DNA from: Methylaequor sp002691245
Lineage (GTDB): Bacteria > Pseudomonadota > Alphaproteobacteria > Methylaequorales > Methylaequoraceae
DNA: 16,921 bases
Assembly: GCA_002691245.1 (NCBI GenBank)
Contig: NZHH01000050.1
Location: 1 to 16,921, forward strand
Direction: 5' to 3'
Part shown: positions 1 through 7,098 of the stretch, one piece after another
Layout: the number at the start of each line of letters is the position of its first letter
Numbering within the stretch: the first letter of the stretch is position 1
Notes under the pieces: generated by a model
What the model was told of the DNA's origin: nothing
The model's database searches: none
The model's input: only the letters and a program-made list of their open reading frames with translations
Translations under genes and position numbers: made by a program

Positions 1-171
1 AATCGAGCTCCTATTCAACTTATTTCCTCGTGAAGAACTTTCTAGTAAAAAAGGATACTTGTTTGGATTTATCTCTGCTAGTTTTAGAAGATCAAAAGAT
101 TCATTCTTATTTAAGTTGCAAACTAAATAAGTAAAATTTTGTTTTTTTTTTTTTTTAAAATTTAATTTCAT
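1..171 (-). CDS. pabB: N-terminal part of a chorismate-binding enzyme, probably aminodeoxychorismate synthase component I (partial)
   Basis: Reading the minus strand from ATG 171-169 gives 57 codons with no stop before the window edge, so only the N-terminus is present. The telling stretch is KYPFLLESSSRGN followed by LNRSSI. It matches the N-terminal pattern of TrpE/PabB proteins (LA..yPfLLES..G...gRysil), in which an acidic-Ser loop opens the first beta-sheet. PabB fits slightly better than TrpE because of the PFLLES spelling. PabB makes 4-amino-4-deoxychorismate for folate in the cytosol, which would be compatible with the folate gene folD 3.4 kb away, though they do not share an operon. 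The first ten codons include five consecutive AAA lysines (A15 at 142-156), a slip-prone tract. The gene is divergent from the FAD oxidoreductase, with 53 bp between the starts. TrpE or another chorismate enzyme cannot be excluded without the catalytic C-terminus. Confidence 0.65.
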   Translation of the reverse strand, partial: MKLNFKKKKKQNFTYLVCNLNKNESFDLLKLAEINPNKYPFLLESSSRGNKLNRSSI

Positions 172-176
172 TGAAA

Positions 177-204
177 TTGACTTATAGTTTATTAGTTATA
201 TCAA
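177..204 (+). promoter_or_regulatory. Possible promoter of the FAD oxidoreductase gene
   Basis: In the 53-bp divergent gap TTGACT (177-182) is followed 16 nt later by TATCAA (199-204). This would start transcription about 14 nt before the ATG at 225. The -10 box is weak (4 of 6), so this is tentative. AGGA at 213-216, 8 nt before the ATG, is the likely ribosome binding site. Confidence 0.25.
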
Positions 205-224
205 TAAAAAATAGGATTTTAAAT

Positions 225-1505
225 ATGTATCATACAGTTATTATTGGAGGAGGTTGCTTAGGCGCAGCCACTTCTGTTTCCTTACAGAGAAAGCTCAACT
301 CTATTGGTAAAGGTGAAAAAGTTTGCCTCATAGAAAAAGCAGTATTATGTGCAGCAGAATCTTCGAGACATTCTGGTATAGTTAGATCTGCTAATGCAGA
401 TCCAGATGCTTCAATGATGGCTAATCTTAGCACTAAAATGTGGAAAGACTTATCTGGAATTTGGGGACTTAAGATGGAGCTTGACGAGTTCGGAGCTATA
501 TGGATTGCGAAAAAGAATGAGGATGGGGAAAATCCTGCATGGTCAAAGCTAGCAAAGAGAATGAAAAAAATAGATCTTACTTTTGAAGAAATCTCATCCA
601 AGTCAGCAATTTCTAAATGCGGTACGACCTTGATAACAGATGAAAATGAATCATATTTTTTCGAACCGGACGCTTTTCAATTGGACCCAAGTACTCTTAG
701 ATCCACACTATACAATGCAATCGATGCTAATGGAGTCGATTTATATGAAAAAACAGAGGTTGATTCTATCATCTTCAAAGGTAATGAAATTATTGGATGT
801 ACAACAAATAATGGAAAATTCGATGCAAAAAATTTTGTGAATGCGACCGGGGCATGGAGTTCACAACTATTCTCAAAAATTGGACTAAAGATTCCTGTCA
901 CAATCGAACCTGTGTCAGTCGTAAATTGGATGGAAAGTCCGCGCCAAATTAAGTATGAATATCCTATAATTGCTGACTATACTAACCTTTGTTATTTCAG
1001 ATCATGGCGAGGAAATAAGATGCACGCTCATCAACCTAGAAAAAGATCTGTTTACGAGATTGCTAAAAACTTCATTAATGACCTAACTGCGGTCAATGGA
1101 GGAGAGTATTTAAATGAGCCAATGAATCAGTCTCTTGCTTACAACCAAATTAAGAATTACGAGGACATCTCAAAAAAAAGATTTTCTAATATTGACAAAA
1201 CCGTCTATGCCTCTGGATATCGTTCATTTTTTGACATTACACCTGATTTAAGATTTATACTTGGTAAAGATTCGAAATACACTAATCTTTTTCATAATTT
1301 AGGGTCGGGGCAAGCAATGAAGTATTGCCCAGTCCTTGGTGAATCAGTAGCTGAAGAAATAATGAACGAATCCCTGATGACAAAAAAGTTCGACTATAAA
1401 AAATTTAATATTAATAGATTTGGCGATGATTACATGAAAGCCTTTTGGAACCTGGTCCAAGGTGAGGAAAATACGCTTCATAGACAGGGTAAGAACACAC
1501 TTTAG
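225..1505 (+). CDS. FAD-dependent oxidoreductase of the DAO (sarcosine/glycine oxidase-like) family
   Basis: This 426-aa cytosolic flavoprotein begins with a Rossmann FAD-binding motif, VIIGGGCLGAA at residues 5-15. An acidic residue ends the second strand (LIEK, near residue 37), and SSRHSG at 46-51 is the position where DAO-family members contact the flavin. NATGAWS near residue 206 and GSGQAMKYCPVLGE near 360 are the two later FAD-contact regions of the family. The family oxidises secondary or primary amines of amino acids or sarcosine; the actual substrate cannot be read from the sequence. I chose ATG 225 rather than the in-frame TTG at 171. It puts the Rossmann fold at the very N-terminus, has AGGA 8 nt upstream, and avoids overlap with pabB. 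The gene stands alone. Its stop overlaps the stop of the convergent cyclic-nucleotide-binding gene by 4 bp. Confidence 0.85.
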   Translation: MYHTVIIGGGCLGAATSVSLQRKLNSIGKGEKVCLIEKAVLCAAESSRHSGIVRSANADPDASMMANLSTKMWKDLSGIWGLKMELDEFGAIWIAKKNEDGENPAWSKLAKRMKKIDLTFEEISSKSAISKCGTTLITDENESYFFEPDAFQLDPSTLRSTLYNAIDANGVDLYEKTEVDSIIFKGNEIIGCTTNNGKFDAKNFVNATGAWSSQLFSKIGLKIPVTIEPVSVVNWMESPRQIKYEYPIIADYTNLCYFRSWRGNKMHAHQPRKRSVYEIAKNFINDLTAVNGGEYLNEPMNQSLAYNQIKNYEDISKKRFSNIDKTVYASGYRSFFDITPDLRFILGKDSKYTNLFHNLGSGQAMKYCPVLGESVAEEIMNESLMTKKFDYKKFNINRFGDDYMKAFWNLVQGEENTLHRQGKNTL

Positions 1506-1906
1506 TCTTTCTCATCCGATAAGGAGGTCATTACGTTAAGGCTTCTCCAGAAGTCCTCACTCTTCATATTTATATCATTTAGCCTTATCAACAAACTCCT
1601 CATAATTGCCCTAACAACTGGATCAGCATCCCTAATCTTTTTTTTAATTGTTTTCTCATTTATTGGATAAAGAATACAATTAGTTGAAGCTTCTGCAGTT
1701 ACCGATCTTGATTCATCTAAAGATGGTCCCCTTTCTCCAAATATTTCTCCTTCTCCAATCTGACCAAGTAAAAGTCCACCGGGACTGTAAATATTAACCT
1801 TACCTGAGTGAACATAATATGCAAAATGAGCTTTCTCACCTTTAGAATATATTTTACTCCCTTTGGAAAANTTAAGTTGNTCAATTCCTAATTTTNTAAC
1901 TTCCAT
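1502..1906 (-). CDS. Stand-alone cyclic-nucleotide-binding domain protein (Crp-type sensor domain without HTH)
   Basis: The product is about 134 aa and consists of a single cNMP-binding beta-barrel. Visible motifs are the G-rich turn (VHSGKVNIYSPGG, residues 32-44) and the phosphate-binding cassette GEIFGERG...ESRSVTAEA (residues 53-73). In Crp the cassette glutamate (here the E of FGE, residue 58) and the Arg-Ser pair (R67, S68) contact cAMP, and all three are kept, so nucleotide binding is plausible. No DNA-binding helix-turn-helix follows the barrel; the last 45 residues are a short helical tail. It is therefore more likely a partner or regulatory subunit than a transcription factor. I start it at ATG 1906, which has GAGGAAAAG just upstream, rather than TTG 1921. 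The start lies inside the end of the upstream gene, indicating translational coupling. Three N bases near the N-terminus leave a few residues unknown. Confidence 0.8.
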   Translation of the reverse strand: MEVXKLGIXQLXFSKGSKIYSKGEKAHFAYYVHSGKVNIYSPGGLLLGQIGEGEIFGERGPSLDESRSVTAEASTNCILYPINEKTIKKKIRDADPVVRAIMRSLLIRLNDINMKSEDFWRSLNVMTSLSDEKD

Positions 1907-3275
1907 TAATCTTTTCCTCAAAATATTTTAGGTTTTTAATATATCTTTTTGAAACAACTCTTTTATCACTAAATATCCTACTAAANAAATTACTAGATAC
2001 TAAATGATCATTGANACAGTAATTTGATTTTACATCGAAATTCAAATTTCTCAGAGCTTTTTCTAAAATTCTAACTAAATTTGTTTTAACATTTTTTTCA
2101 TGTTTTAAACAAAAATAAATTTTGTCTTTTACAAGATAGATTGGATTATCTGGACTTAAGGAAACTTTCAGTAGTTCTAAGAATACTTTAGAGCAAAACT
2201 CAAGCCACTTATTATAAACCCCATGATCATAAAATTTAAAAACTCTTTTGTTGTTATTAATAAATGTAAAAATTATCTTTTTTAATTCTGAATTTTCATA
2301 ATCTCTAAAACCAAATCTTTTTTTTTCTCTTAAAAAGATTTGTATAAATTTTTCTCTATTTTTTGATTTAATATATTTTAGTAAAATATAGCATTTCTTA
2401 CTATAACTTAAATCATCAACCGAAGAGCGTTGTATATCAACAATACAATCATCATGAAAAGAAAGAAAATTTGGGAAAATGTCTAATAGATCAAAATATA
2501 TACTCTCTTGATTATTAATGATAAATTCTTTTTTGTATCTCATGACCAAATTTTCATCTAACTTATCCCACCAACATCCACCGAGAATAGGGTCTGTTGA
2601 AAATTTTTCCAGAAAATAACAATTTAATACAGAATTTGATATGAACAAATTAATTAACTTTCCATTATAATTTTTTAGGTTTTTACNATTGTAATAAGGA
2701 ATATCAAATAAACTCTTTTGAATTATTTTGTTGTAGTTTTCTAAAATTTCTCTTAATTCATATGTTTTGAAATTATCATTATATTCTCTTATAATATTAT
2801 TTTGGTACAAATAAATAAATTCTCTTTTTTCATGATGGATAGNACAAGACTTATTTAATTTAACTTTTTTGAATTCGTTAATGAGTTTATCCTTTGCTTT
2901 AATACGTGATAAACGACTTTTTTTTTTCCTTAAATCGAAAAATCCAGGGAAAAACTCAAGTAATTCATTCTCTCTTAAATAGTTAATAACCTTGATGCAA
3001 TATGATGAAATTTTATTTGGGTTATACCGTGAATTTGAATTGTAACCTCTTTTTGACATCGATACCGAAAGAAATTGTTCTTCAGATTCAAGCCAACAAA
3101 AAAAAAGCTCCGTAATAATAAAATTAAAATGCTTCTGGAAAAGTTTATTTTTTTTTAAAGTAGCATTAGTTACAAGGTCATCAAAAATATTCTTAGCAAA
3201 CTCGTTATTTAGATTCTTTTGTAAATCGAATGCTCTACTAAAATCAAAATTAGTTTGATAGTTCTCTAAATTCAT
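1881..3275 (-). CDS. Uncharacterised 464-aa protein; resembles winged-helix plus polymerase-palm-like hypothetical family
   Basis: I cannot assign a function. Two regions stand out. Residues about 65-135 (SVSMSKRGYNSNSRYN ... SRIKAKDKLINEF) look like a winged-helix domain of the replication-initiator kind. Residues 228-272 contain DPILGGCWW, then FIINNQESIYFDLLDIFP. This resembles, from memory, a family of hypothetical proteins with GGRFYGxWW...R..I.ING....ELDYS.LHP, whose DYS..H segment recalls motif A of family-A DNA polymerases. Residues 378-385 (PIYLVKDK) sit where that family has a VHDS motif; here the His and Ser are both lysine, so catalysis by that scheme is unlikely. The protein is Asn/Lys/Phe-rich and has no signal peptide. 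There is no clear ribosome site before ATG 3275, which is only 17 bp from the divergent yggT start. It overlaps the downstream cNMP gene by 26 bp. An N at 1896 lies in a TAN codon and could be a stop, removing the last four residues. Confidence 0.6.
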   Translation of the reverse strand: MNLENYQTNFDFSRAFDLQKNLNNEFAKNIFDDLVTNATLKKNKLFQKHFNFIITELFFCWLESEEQFLSVSMSKRGYNSNSRYNPNKISSYCIKVINYLRENELLEFFPGFFDLRKKKSRLSRIKAKDKLINEFKKVKLNKSCXIHHEKREFIYLYQNNIIREYNDNFKTYELREILENYNKIIQKSLFDIPYYNXKNLKNYNGKLINLFISNSVLNCYFLEKFSTDPILGGCWWDKLDENLVMRYKKEFIINNQESIYFDLLDIFPNFLSFHDDCIVDIQRSSVDDLSYSKKCYILLKYIKSKNREKFIQIFLREKKRFGFRDYENSELKKIIFTFINNNKRVFKFYDHGVYNKWLEFCSKVFLELLKVSLSPDNPIYLVKDKIYFCLKHEKNVKTNLVRILEKALRNLNFDVKSNYCXNDHLVSSNXFSRIFSDKRVVSKRYIKNLKYFEEKINGSXKIRN

Positions 3276-3292
3276 AATATAAAAATTTCACT

Positions 3293-3580
3293 ATGATTTT
3301 TGTTGATTTTTTTATGTACATTATTTACCAAATTCTAAACTTATATAAATATTCCGTTATAGTTTATGTTATAATTAGTATGCTAATCTCATTCAATGTA
3401 ATTAATATAAATAATCAATTCATATCAATGATTATGAATTTTTTGTTTAAATTAGTTGAACCATCTCTAAGAATCATTAGGAGGATAATTCCAAATTTTG
3501 GATCAATTGATATAACACCAGTTATTTTAATAATATTAATTGAATCAATTCTGTATATAATAACAAAATATAGTTTTTAG
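3293..3580 (+). CDS. YggT family small integral membrane protein
   Basis: The 95-aa protein has two hydrophobic stretches (about residues 1-55 and 72-93) separated by a loop reading LVEPSLRIIRRIIPNFGSIDITPVIL. This matches the YggT signature (tdPvLrPiRriiP..ggiDlSPiv). YggT proteins are inner-membrane proteins; links to cell shape, osmotic tolerance or division-site assembly have been suggested, but no biochemical role is settled. The start is uncertain: neither ATG 3293 nor ATG 3314 has a Shine-Dalgarno sequence, and the divergent neighbour begins 17 bp away, so the transcript may be nearly leaderless. It lies 11 nt before folD on the same strand, an adjacency I recall from alphaproteobacteria, and the two probably form one operon. 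Confidence 0.85.
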   Translation: MIFVDFFMYIIYQILNLYKYSVIVYVIISMLISFNVININNQFISMIMNFLFKLVEPSLRIIRRIIPNFGSIDITPVILIILIESILYIITKYSF

Positions 3581-3591
3581 TAGGAGCAATT

Positions 3592-4497
3592 ATGAGTGAA
3601 AATAAAATAATAGATGGTAAAGAAATATCAGAAAAAATTAGAAAAAGAATAAAATCATTTGGTTCTGAATTAATTGAAAAATCTGGAAAAGTTCCTGGCT
3701 TAGCAGTTGTATTAGTTGGTGATAACCCTGCCAGTAGAGTTTATGTAAGAAATAAAACAGAAAAGACAAAAGAAGTTGGGTTTCAGTCTATTGAACATAA
3801 ACTTAACGAAGATGTCTCTGAAGAAAAACTTCTCAGTTTAGTTGAACAACTAAATAAAGATGACAACGTTCAAGGGATTCTTGTTCAACTCCCACTTCCA
3901 AAACATATCAATTCTGATAAAGTTTTAGATTCCATTCTTCCTGTTAAGGATGTCGACGGCTTTCATGCTGTCAATGTGGGGAANCTTTGGTCAGGTCTTA
4001 ACTCTTTAGTTCCTTGTACTCCTTTGGGATGTAGTATACTTCTTAAAATGATAAATGATGACCTCTCAGGTCAACACGCTGTAATTATTGGGCGATCAAA
4101 TATTGTTGGCAAACCCATGGCAGCCTTGCTTCTGGGCATGAATGCTACTGTTTCGATTTGCCACTCGAGAACTAAGGACCTTCCTGCTATAGTAAGACAG
4201 GCAGATATTGTTGTTCCTGCCGTTGGTATTCCAGAAATGGTTAAAGGTGATTGGATAAAAGAAGGCGCTGTAGTAATTGATGTTGGAATAAATAGAATTG
4301 AGAGAGATGGTAAAAATATTCTTGTTGGAGATGCTAACTATAATGAATGCTATGATAAAGCATCGAAAATAACCCCTGTACCAGGGGGTGTTGGACCTAT
4401 GACAATTGCATGTCTACTTCTAAACACATTACTTACATCATATACTCAGTTTGACCTAGAAATGCCAGATTCAAGTTCTATTCTTAAGGATCTTTAA
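3592..4497 (+). CDS. folD: Bifunctional methylenetetrahydrofolate dehydrogenase / methenyltetrahydrofolate cyclohydrolase
   Basis: FolD interconverts 5,10-methylene-, 5,10-methenyl- and 10-formyl-tetrahydrofolate in the cytosol using NADP, feeding purines and formyl-Met-tRNA. The 301-aa length is normal for the family. The catalytic region is intact: SRVYVRNK (Tyr51 and Lys55), GILVQLPLP with Gln99, and VKDVDGFH with Asp122. The dinucleotide domain carries GRSNIVGKP (167-175), and the C-terminal PVPGGVGPMT signature is present. GGAG lies 6 nt before the ATG, a good ribosome site. The gene follows yggT by 11 nt. Its last 27 bp overlap the 3' end of the convergent argG, so the two mRNAs are antisense to each other there. 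One residue near 131 is unknown because of an N. Confidence 0.98.
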   Translation: MSENKIIDGKEISEKIRKRIKSFGSELIEKSGKVPGLAVVLVGDNPASRVYVRNKTEKTKEVGFQSIEHKLNEDVSEEKLLSLVEQLNKDDNVQGILVQLPLPKHINSDKVLDSILPVKDVDGFHAVNVGXLWSGLNSLVPCTPLGCSILLKMINDDLSGQHAVIIGRSNIVGKPMAALLLGMNATVSICHSRTKDLPAIVRQADIVVPAVGIPEMVKGDWIKEGAVVIDVGINRIERDGKNILVGDANYNECYDKASKITPVPGGVGPMTIACLLLNTLLTSYTQFDLEMPDSSSILKDL

Positions 4498-5667
4498 CCT
4501 TAAAGCATTCAGTTTTATAAAACCTTCCGCATCTTCCTGATTGTAGACGGTATCTTCTTCAAACGTTGCCATACTTTGAGAATACAAGCTATCTTCAGAC
4601 TTCCTCCCAACAATAATTATATTACCTTTATAAATTTTTAGTTTTACCAAACCATTTACTTTTTTCTGACTTTGATCAACAAGTGACTGAAGCATTATTC
4701 TCTCTGGCGAAAACCAAAAACCATTATAAATTAATTTAGCGTATTTTGGCATTAATTCATCTTTTAAGTGGCAAGATTCTCCATCAAGAGTTAAACTTTC
4801 CATTGCTCTTCTTGCTACTAAAAGAATTTCTCCCCCAGGTGTTTCATATACTCCACGAGATTTCATCCCAACATACCTNTTTTCTACAATATCTAATCTA
4901 CCAACACCATTTTCGCCTCCTATTTGATTAAGTTTAGATAAAAGTTTTGATGGTGACAGTTTTTCGTCATTGATTGATGTAGGGTCCCCATTTTGAAAAC
5001 TTATTGTTATAAAGGTTGGCTTATCTGGTGCATCCTCTGGGTTTTTTGTTCTTAAAAACATGCTCTCATCAGGTTCTAACCAAGGGTCCTCTAATATCTT
5101 CCCCTCATATGATGTATGTAAAAGATTCGCATCCATGGAATACGGTGCCTCATTGAGTTTATCTTTTGGTACATTAATCTGATTTTGCATGGCATAATCT
5201 AGAAGTTGTGCTCTTGACTTTAGATCCCACTTGCGCCACGGGGCAATCACTTTTATTTTTGGGTCATTTGCATAATAACCTAATTCAAACCTAACCTGAT
5301 CATTTCCTTTTCCAGTGGCACCATGAGAAACAAATTCTGCTCCAACTTCATGAGCAATCTCTATTTGTCTTTTCGCAATTAATGGTCTCGCAATAGAAGT
5401 ACCTAATAAATAACAACCTTCATATAATGTATTTGCCCTAAACATNGGAAAAACGTANTCTCTGACAAATTCATCTTGTAAATCTTCAACGAAAATTTGT
5501 TTAACACCNAACTGCTCAGCTTTTTCCTTAGCATCCTTAATTTCAACACCCTGTCCAATATCTGCTGTAAAAGTAACCACCTCTGCATCATATTCATTTT
5601 GAAGCCATTTCAGGATTATTGATGTATCAAGTCCACCGGAGAAAGCTAAGACGATTTTCTTTTTCAT
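4471..5667 (-). CDS. argG: Argininosuccinate synthase
   Basis: ArgG joins citrulline and aspartate with ATP to form argininosuccinate, the penultimate step of arginine synthesis, in the cytosol. The 398-aa protein has the full length of the family. It begins with the PP-loop ATP pyrophosphatase motif AFSGGLDTS (8-16) and has the second signature GATGKGNDQVRFE (116-128), which binds nucleotide and citrulline/aspartate. SMDANLLHTSYEG and ETPGGEILL, typical of bacterial ArgG, are also present. The gene starts 6 nt after the stop of the IalB-family gene, so the two are probably co-transcribed, an odd pairing of an amino-acid enzyme with an envelope protein. The 3' end overlaps convergent folD by 27 bp. 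Five residues are unknown because of N bases. Confidence 0.98.
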   Translation of the reverse strand: MKKKIVLAFSGGLDTSIILKWLQNEYDAEVVTFTADIGQGVEIKDAKEKAEQXGVKQIFVEDLQDEFVRXYVFXMFRANTLYEGCYLLGTSIARPLIAKRQIEIAHEVGAEFVSHGATGKGNDQVRFELGYYANDPKIKVIAPWRKWDLKSRAQLLDYAMQNQINVPKDKLNEAPYSMDANLLHTSYEGKILEDPWLEPDESMFLRTKNPEDAPDKPTFITISFQNGDPTSINDEKLSPSKLLSKLNQIGGENGVGRLDIVEXRYVGMKSRGVYETPGGEILLVARRAMESLTLDGESCHLKDELMPKYAKLIYNGFWFSPERIMLQSLVDQSQKKVNGLVKLKIYKGNIIIVGRKSEDSLYSQSMATFEEDTVYNQEDAEGFIKLNALRLKILKNRT

Positions 5668-5673
5668 AATAAA

Positions 5674-6207
5674 TTACTTTTTTTTACAAGCTTCATTTAT
5701 CGACTGATATGCTTTACTGAAACCCATCAGAGAGAATGTATCGGTTGTGATTGTCCCTCTTGAAGAAGTTCCAACAACTTTCATTTTCATTGAAGATTTT
5801 AAATATCGTATAATTTTTTCATCCTCTGAAGGGCTAAAACTCCAAGCTCTCGAACCTGAAGTAAATAGTTGGAATTTAAGATCCCCAATAAAAATTTCTG
5901 GGTTNCTATCTGTTTTGAAATTATATCCTGCTACTATACTAAACTCATTCCATTTATCTTGCCCAGGCAGATGAGTAATAATAGCAAATATATCACCCCT
6001 TCTTTTATAATTTCCCTCTGACTTTTTGGGCTTAGTTACAGCCATACAAGCTAAATTTTTTCCTTCACCTTCAGCATAGGACGCCCAGTCTTTAAATTTA
6101 GCTATTTCTTTAGGTACAAGTAGAATTGGGTAAAAGTAAATTAGGAAGAAAAAAAATAAAACTGACTTAAATTTTAAAGAAAAATTAAACATTATTTTTA
6201 TTGACAT
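5674..6207 (-). CDS. Invasion-associated locus B (IalB) family exported protein
   Basis: The 177-aa product starts with a long hydrophobic segment (about residues 13-31), a signal peptide or anchor. It is followed by FKDWASYAEGEGKNLACMAVTKPKK, which fits the IalB pattern of a W near the mature N-terminus and a conserved Cys in an A/C-x-A strand. A second Cys at 174 (NEACKKK) can pair with Cys54, the usual disulfide of this periplasmic beta-sandwich family. IalB proteins were named for Bartonella erythrocyte invasion, but they are common in free-living alphaproteobacteria, where their role is unknown. In this setting a housekeeping envelope role is more likely than virulence. ATG 6207 and ATG 6192 are both possible starts; neither has a clear ribosome site. 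The gene leads a two-gene unit with argG and is divergent from the EamA genes across a 45-bp gap. Confidence 0.8.
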   Translation of the reverse strand: MSIKIMFNFSLKFKSVLFFFFLIYFYPILLVPKEIAKFKDWASYAEGEGKNLACMAVTKPKKSEGNYKRRGDIFAIITHLPGQDKWNEFSIVAGYNFKTDXNPEIFIGDLKFQLFTSGSRAWSFSPSEDEKIIRYLKSSMKMKVVGTSSRGTITTDTFSLMGFSKAYQSINEACKKK

Positions 6208-6252
6208 AATTAAGTGTAAATTGCAAGAAACTATAATTGATTTTAATAAAAA

Positions 6253-7098
6253 ATGTATTCTGTATCACTACTCATATTGTCATGTTTTTTTTTCGCAGTT
6301 CTTGCAGCCTTAATAAAATTTTTATCACAACAAATTCACCCATTTGAACAAGCTTTTTTTAGAAATTTTATAGGTGTTTTAATTATTCTCCCATTCATTC
6401 TTAAATATAAAATAAAAATCAGTAAGAAAGAGAATTTTAAATTATTAACACTTAGAGGTGTTTTCGGCGGCTTGACAATGATTTTACTATTTTGGTCTTA
6501 TTCACTCATACCATTATCTCAAGCTATGGCAATAAGCTTTACAACTCCNCTTTTCATGTATCTTGGTAGTATTATNTTTTTTAAAGAAAANGCTTNNAAA
6601 ATTAATANTACTANAATTATCTCAGGNTTTATTTTAACAATCATACTTATCAGACCAGACCTTGAGGTNAAGNTTGGNGNTTTNNTNGCNCTCATAGCNT
6701 CTTTAACTCACNCAATAGCAGGNCTTNTAGTTAAACAAATTTCAAAAACTGAATCNGTACTTTTATTAATGTTTAGTATGGTTATTNTNATGGCTCCCAT
6801 ATCTTTTNTCCCNTCATTGTATGTTTGGACTACTCCTAACAGTTTTGAAATTATTTTNTTATTATTTNNGATTGCNTNTATTGCTACAATTGGAAACTTT
6901 TTATGGACAAAGGCGCTAAGTCANGAAGCTTTAACAAATTTGATGCCCTTTGAATTTNCAAAATTNCTTTTTGCTACAATCTTCGGNATTTTGTTTTTCA
7001 ANGAAAAANTAGACTTAATTACNATATTTAGTGGTATAGGNTTATTGTNTCTAAATCATTACCTAGCAAAAAGTATAANAAAAAATGAAAAAACTTAA
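6253..7098 (+). CDS. EamA/DMT superfamily transporter (first of a tandem pair)
   Basis: The 281-aa protein is almost entirely hydrophobic, with about ten membrane segments arranged as two EamA repeats. RNFIG near residue 37, LRGVFGG near 70, PLSQAMAISFTT near 95 and FFKE at the end of helix 4 are typical landmarks of the drug/metabolite transporter superfamily; substrate is unknown. About 40 N bases fall between 6549 and 7079, so many residues are undetermined, but the frame stays open throughout, which argues for an intact gene. The last 14 bp overlap the start of the next EamA gene, a paralogue of the same length, so the two are translated from one message and may work as a heteromeric pair. 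Neither has a recognisable ribosome site. Confidence 0.88.
   Translation: MYSVSLLILSCFFFAVLAALIKFLSQQIHPFEQAFFRNFIGVLIILPFILKYKIKISKKENFKLLTLRGVFGGLTMILLFWSYSLIPLSQAMAISFTTXLFMYLGSIXFFKEXAXKINXTXIISXFILTIILIRPDLEXKXXXXXXLIXSLTHXIAXLXVKQISKTEXVLLLMFSMVIXMAPISFXXSLYVWTTPNSFEIIXLLFXIXXIATIGNFLWTKALSXEALTNLMPFEFXKXLFATIFXILFFXEKXDLIXIFSGIXLLXLNHYLAKSIXKNEKT

Noticed and set aside
2..130. Open plus-strand frame from the window edge, about 43 codons, as a gene tail.
   Set aside because: The minus strand of the same stretch reads as a recognisable PabB/TrpE N-terminus with a proper ATG, so the plus frame is its shadow.
171..224. Upstream TTG start giving the FAD oxidoreductase 18 extra residues.
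   Set aside because: The extension precedes the Rossmann motif without need, collides with the pabB-like start, and lacks a ribosome site, while ATG 225 has AGGA at good spacing.
1907..1921. TTG start at 1921 for the cyclic-nucleotide-binding gene.
   Set aside because: It would place the GAGGAAAAG ribosome site inside the coding sequence; ATG 1906 uses that site.
6201..6237. TTGACA (6201-6206) with TATAAT (6232-6237) as a promoter for the EamA genes.
   Set aside because: The spacer is 25 nt, too long for a sigma70 promoter, and no better partner was found for either box.
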